A stretch of DNA of 64,000 nucleotides from Streptomyces tendae (lineage in GTDB: Bacteria; Actinomycetota; Actinomycetes; Streptomycetales; Streptomycetaceae), in assembly GCF_014650435.1 (NCBI RefSeq), contig NZ_BMUY01000013.1, positions 124,001 to 188,000 on the forward strand. The letters are read 5' to 3'. Below are positions 62,412 through 64,000 of this stretch, piece after piece. The position numbers were made by a program, and so were the translations under genes. The notes beneath the pieces are model-generated. The model was given only the letters and a program-made list of their open reading frames with translations, was not told the origin of the DNA and did not search any database. Each line of letters begins with the position of its first letter. The first letter of the stretch is position 1.

Positions 62412-63686
62412 CTACGCCGTGGCCGCCGTCGCCGCCTTCAGCGGCTTCGCCGGGTCGGCAAGCAGTTCCGGGTCCATCGTCGCCCCCGACTCGATCAGGC
62501 GTCTGCCCTGCGCCAGGTCACGGGGGCGGCCCACCGCCAGCACGGCGACCAGGCGGCCCTCGCGCAGCCAGCAGACCGTCCACGCCGGACCCGCGGGATC
62601 GCCGCGCCACAGGGTGGTGTCGGCGGCCGCGTGGTGACCGGCGTACTGGACGAAGCGGCCGAACTGCTCGGACCAGAAGTAGGGCACCGGGTCGTAGGCC
62701 GCCGGGACCTCGCCGCCCGGGGCGCCGACGATGTCCGCGGCGACCGTGCGCGGGCCCTGGAGGGCGTTGTCCCAGTGGTGCACCAGCAGCCGCTCCCCGT
62801 AGCGGGCGGAGGGGAAGGAGGCGCAGTCGCCGACCGCGTGGACGTCCGGCACCGAGGCGCGCAGGCGGTCGTCGGCCAGGACCTCGCCGTGCGCGCCGAG
62901 GGCGATCCCGGAGCCGGCCAGCCAGCCGGTGGCGGGGCGGGCGCCGATGCCGACGACGACCGCGTCGGCGGGCAACCGGGTGCCGTCGTCGAGGACGACC
63001 CGGCCGGACTCGCCGGGGCCGCCCGCCTCCACCCGCTCCACACGCGCGCGGGTGCGCAGTTCGGCGCCCGCGTCGGCGTACCAGGCGGTCATCGGCGCGG
63101 CGACCTCGGCGGGCAGTGCGTCGGCCAGCGGCCGGTCGGCGGCCTCCACCACGGTCACCGCGCAGCCCGCCTCGCGCGCGGCGGTGGCGAACTCGGCGCC
63201 GATCCAGCCCGCGCCGACCACCACGATGTCGTGCTGCCGGGCGAGTACCGGCCGCAGCCGCTCGGCGTCGTCCAGGGTGCGCAGCAGGTGCACGCCGGGC
63301 ACGCCCTCGGCGCCCGGAAGCCGGACCGGTTCGGCGCCGGTCGCGAGGACCAGGACGTCGTACGGCACGGGCCCCGCCGAGGTGTCCAGGAGGTGCTCGC
63401 CGGGGCGGACGCCCAGGGCCTCGCAGCCCAGCCGCAGGGTGATGCCGAGCCCCTCGAAGTCGACGTCGAAGGCGGAGCCCTCGGCGGTGCCGAGCAGGAC
63501 GGCCTTGGACAGCGGGGGCCGGTCGTACGGCTGGTGCGGCTCCGCGCCGATCAGGGTCACCGGACCGGTGAAGCCCTGTTCCCGCAGGGCGACCGCGGTC
63601 TGCACGCCCGCCATCCCGGCGCCCACGACGACCGCGCGCCGCTCCGCCTCCGCCGCCGGTCCCTGCTCCCGCGTCTGCTCGCTCAC
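62412..63686 (-). CDS. FAD/NAD(P)-dependent reductase (ferredoxin reductase/AIF-like)
   Basis: Protein of 424 aa with two Rossmann motifs, AVVVGAGMAGVQTAVAL (FAD) and DIVVVGAGWIGAEFATA (NAD), PYDRPPLSKAVL near the flavin, and DVHAVGDCASFPS before the C-terminal reductase domain. It resembles rhodocoxin or putidaredoxin reductases. No ferredoxin or P450 gene is in the window, so its partner is unknown. GTG 63686 is preceded by TATGGT at leaderless distance (63693-63698). Stop at 62412. Confidence 0.9.
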   Translation of the reverse strand: MSEQTREQGPAAEAERRAVVVGAGMAGVQTAVALREQGFTGPVTLIGAEPHQPYDRPPLSKAVLLGTAEGSAFDVDFEGLGITLRLGCEALGVRPGEHLLDTSAGPVPYDVLVLATGAEPVRLPGAEGVPGVHLLRTLDDAERLRPVLARQHDIVVVGAGWIGAEFATAAREAGCAVTVVEAADRPLADALPAEVAAPMTAWYADAGAELRTRARVERVEAGGPGESGRVVLDDGTRLPADAVVVGIGARPATGWLAGSGIALGAHGEVLADDRLRASVPDVHAVGDCASFPSARYGERLLVHHWDNALQGPRTVAADIVGAPGGEVPAAYDPVPYFWSEQFGRFVQYAGHHAAADTTLWRGDPAGPAWTVCWLREGRLVAVLAVGRPRDLAQGRRLIESGATMDPELLADPAKPLKAATAATA

Positions 63687-63692
63687 CTGACC

Positions 63693-63722
63693 ACCATAGA
63701 CACCCGGCGATTCGCCGGTCAT
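63693..63722 (-). promoter_or_regulatory. Leaderless promoter of the FAD reductase gene
   Basis: Minus strand ATGACC (63722-63717), 18-bp spacer, TATGGT (63698-63693), 6 nt before the GTG. The -35 overlaps the stop codon of the upstream gene. Confidence 0.45.
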
Positions 63723-64000
63723 CGCCCGTGCGCGGTGAGCTGCTCCACCACACTGGTCCCGCTGCCCGGCTGCGACTCCCACTCCCAGGTCTCGTCCAGT
63801 CGCACGCGCCCGTCCGGCAGTTCGACGACGGTGGAGACGCAGTGCCCCGACGACGTGCTGCCGTCGGCCTTGAGCTGCACGTACCGGAAGTCGAGGCGGT
63901 CACCCTCCCTGGTGCCCACCAGCCGCCCGCGGACGACGTCACCCCCCTCGTACTCGGCCCACACGGCGCCGTCCTGCTCGTGGTAGGTGAACCGGGTCCG
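63719..64000 (-). CDS. Hypothetical beta-rich protein, 5' end outside window
   Basis: Reading continues without a break to the window edge: TRFTYHEQDGAVWAEYEGG, then VRGRLVGTREGDRLDFRYVQ, CVSTVVELPDGRVRLDETWE and a C-terminal GSGTSVVEQL. I recall small actinobacterial proteins of this type that look like a compact beta barrel. GTG 63964 could start a shorter frame, but the upstream part is also protein-like, so I treat it as truncated. Function unknown. Confidence 0.6.
   Translation of the reverse strand, partial: RTRFTYHEQDGAVWAEYEGGDVVRGRLVGTREGDRLDFRYVQLKADGSTSSGHCVSTVVELPDGRVRLDETWEWESQPGSGTSVVEQLTAHGR

Overview
The window is a high-GC actinobacterial chromosome segment that I place in Streptomyces. 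From memory, gene content and order match the dnaE-ftsZ-metF part of the S. coelicolor chromosome (about SCO2052 to SCO2107). Supporting signs in the sequence are pervasive GTG starts, 4-nt ATGA/GTGA gene overlaps, TTGACN/TANNNT-type promoters, a translational T-box before ileS, and a dcw cluster without ftsA or mraZ. It is almost entirely housekeeping core. I see no phage, IS element, CRISPR array, tRNA or rRNA.

Layout. 1-2.9 kb: hisD-hisC-hisB on the minus strand (hisB cut by the window edge). 3.1-11.6 kb: a beta-helix-like membrane protein, a helical-repeat protein, a LON-domain protein, a YbaK-type deacylase, a 24-codon gene resembling ribosomal protein bL37, a small membrane protein, an ABC-2 exporter pair and a NYN-domain protein. 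11.8-18.8 kb: a 55-aa conserved small protein, dnaE, a DUF2252 protein, a membrane protein and a membrane-anchored thioredoxin-fold protein. 18.9-19.1 kb: an internally deleted phoD remnant. 19.1-25.6 kb: dienelactone hydrolase-like protein, MscS channel, Na+/H+ antiporter, then GNAT-rluD, lspA and a TraR/DksA-type protein. 25.8-29.3 kb: T-box leader and a type-2-like isoleucyl-tRNA synthetase with a rearranged HIGH motif.

29.5-47.7 kb is the division and cell-wall (dcw) cluster, read on the minus strand: rsmH, ftsL, ftsI, murE, murF, mraY, murD, ftsW, murG, ftsQ, ftsZ, pgeF, yggS, sepF, yggT, divIVA. It makes lipid II, polymerises septal wall, builds and anchors the Z ring, and ends with the polar-growth scaffold. 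murC is missing from the cluster.

48-64 kb: beta-carbonic anhydrase; a moxR-DUF58-transglutaminase operon; DUF3040 protein; SAM methyltransferase; HEPN-domain protein divergent from a TetR regulator; an FAD amine-oxidase-like protein; a Tyr/Gln/Gly-rich tailed membrane protein; metF; thiE; an Rv2175c-type DNA-binding protein; an FAD/NAD reductase; and a 5'-truncated gene at the right edge.

Main points of interest: the overlooked bL37-like gene, the phoD deletion scar, the GXHH signature of IleRS, the T-box with a clear anti-Shine-Dalgarno hairpin, DnaA-box-like sequences in three intergenic regions, several likely leaderless promoters, and large hairpins and short tandem repeats inside and around the dcw cluster.
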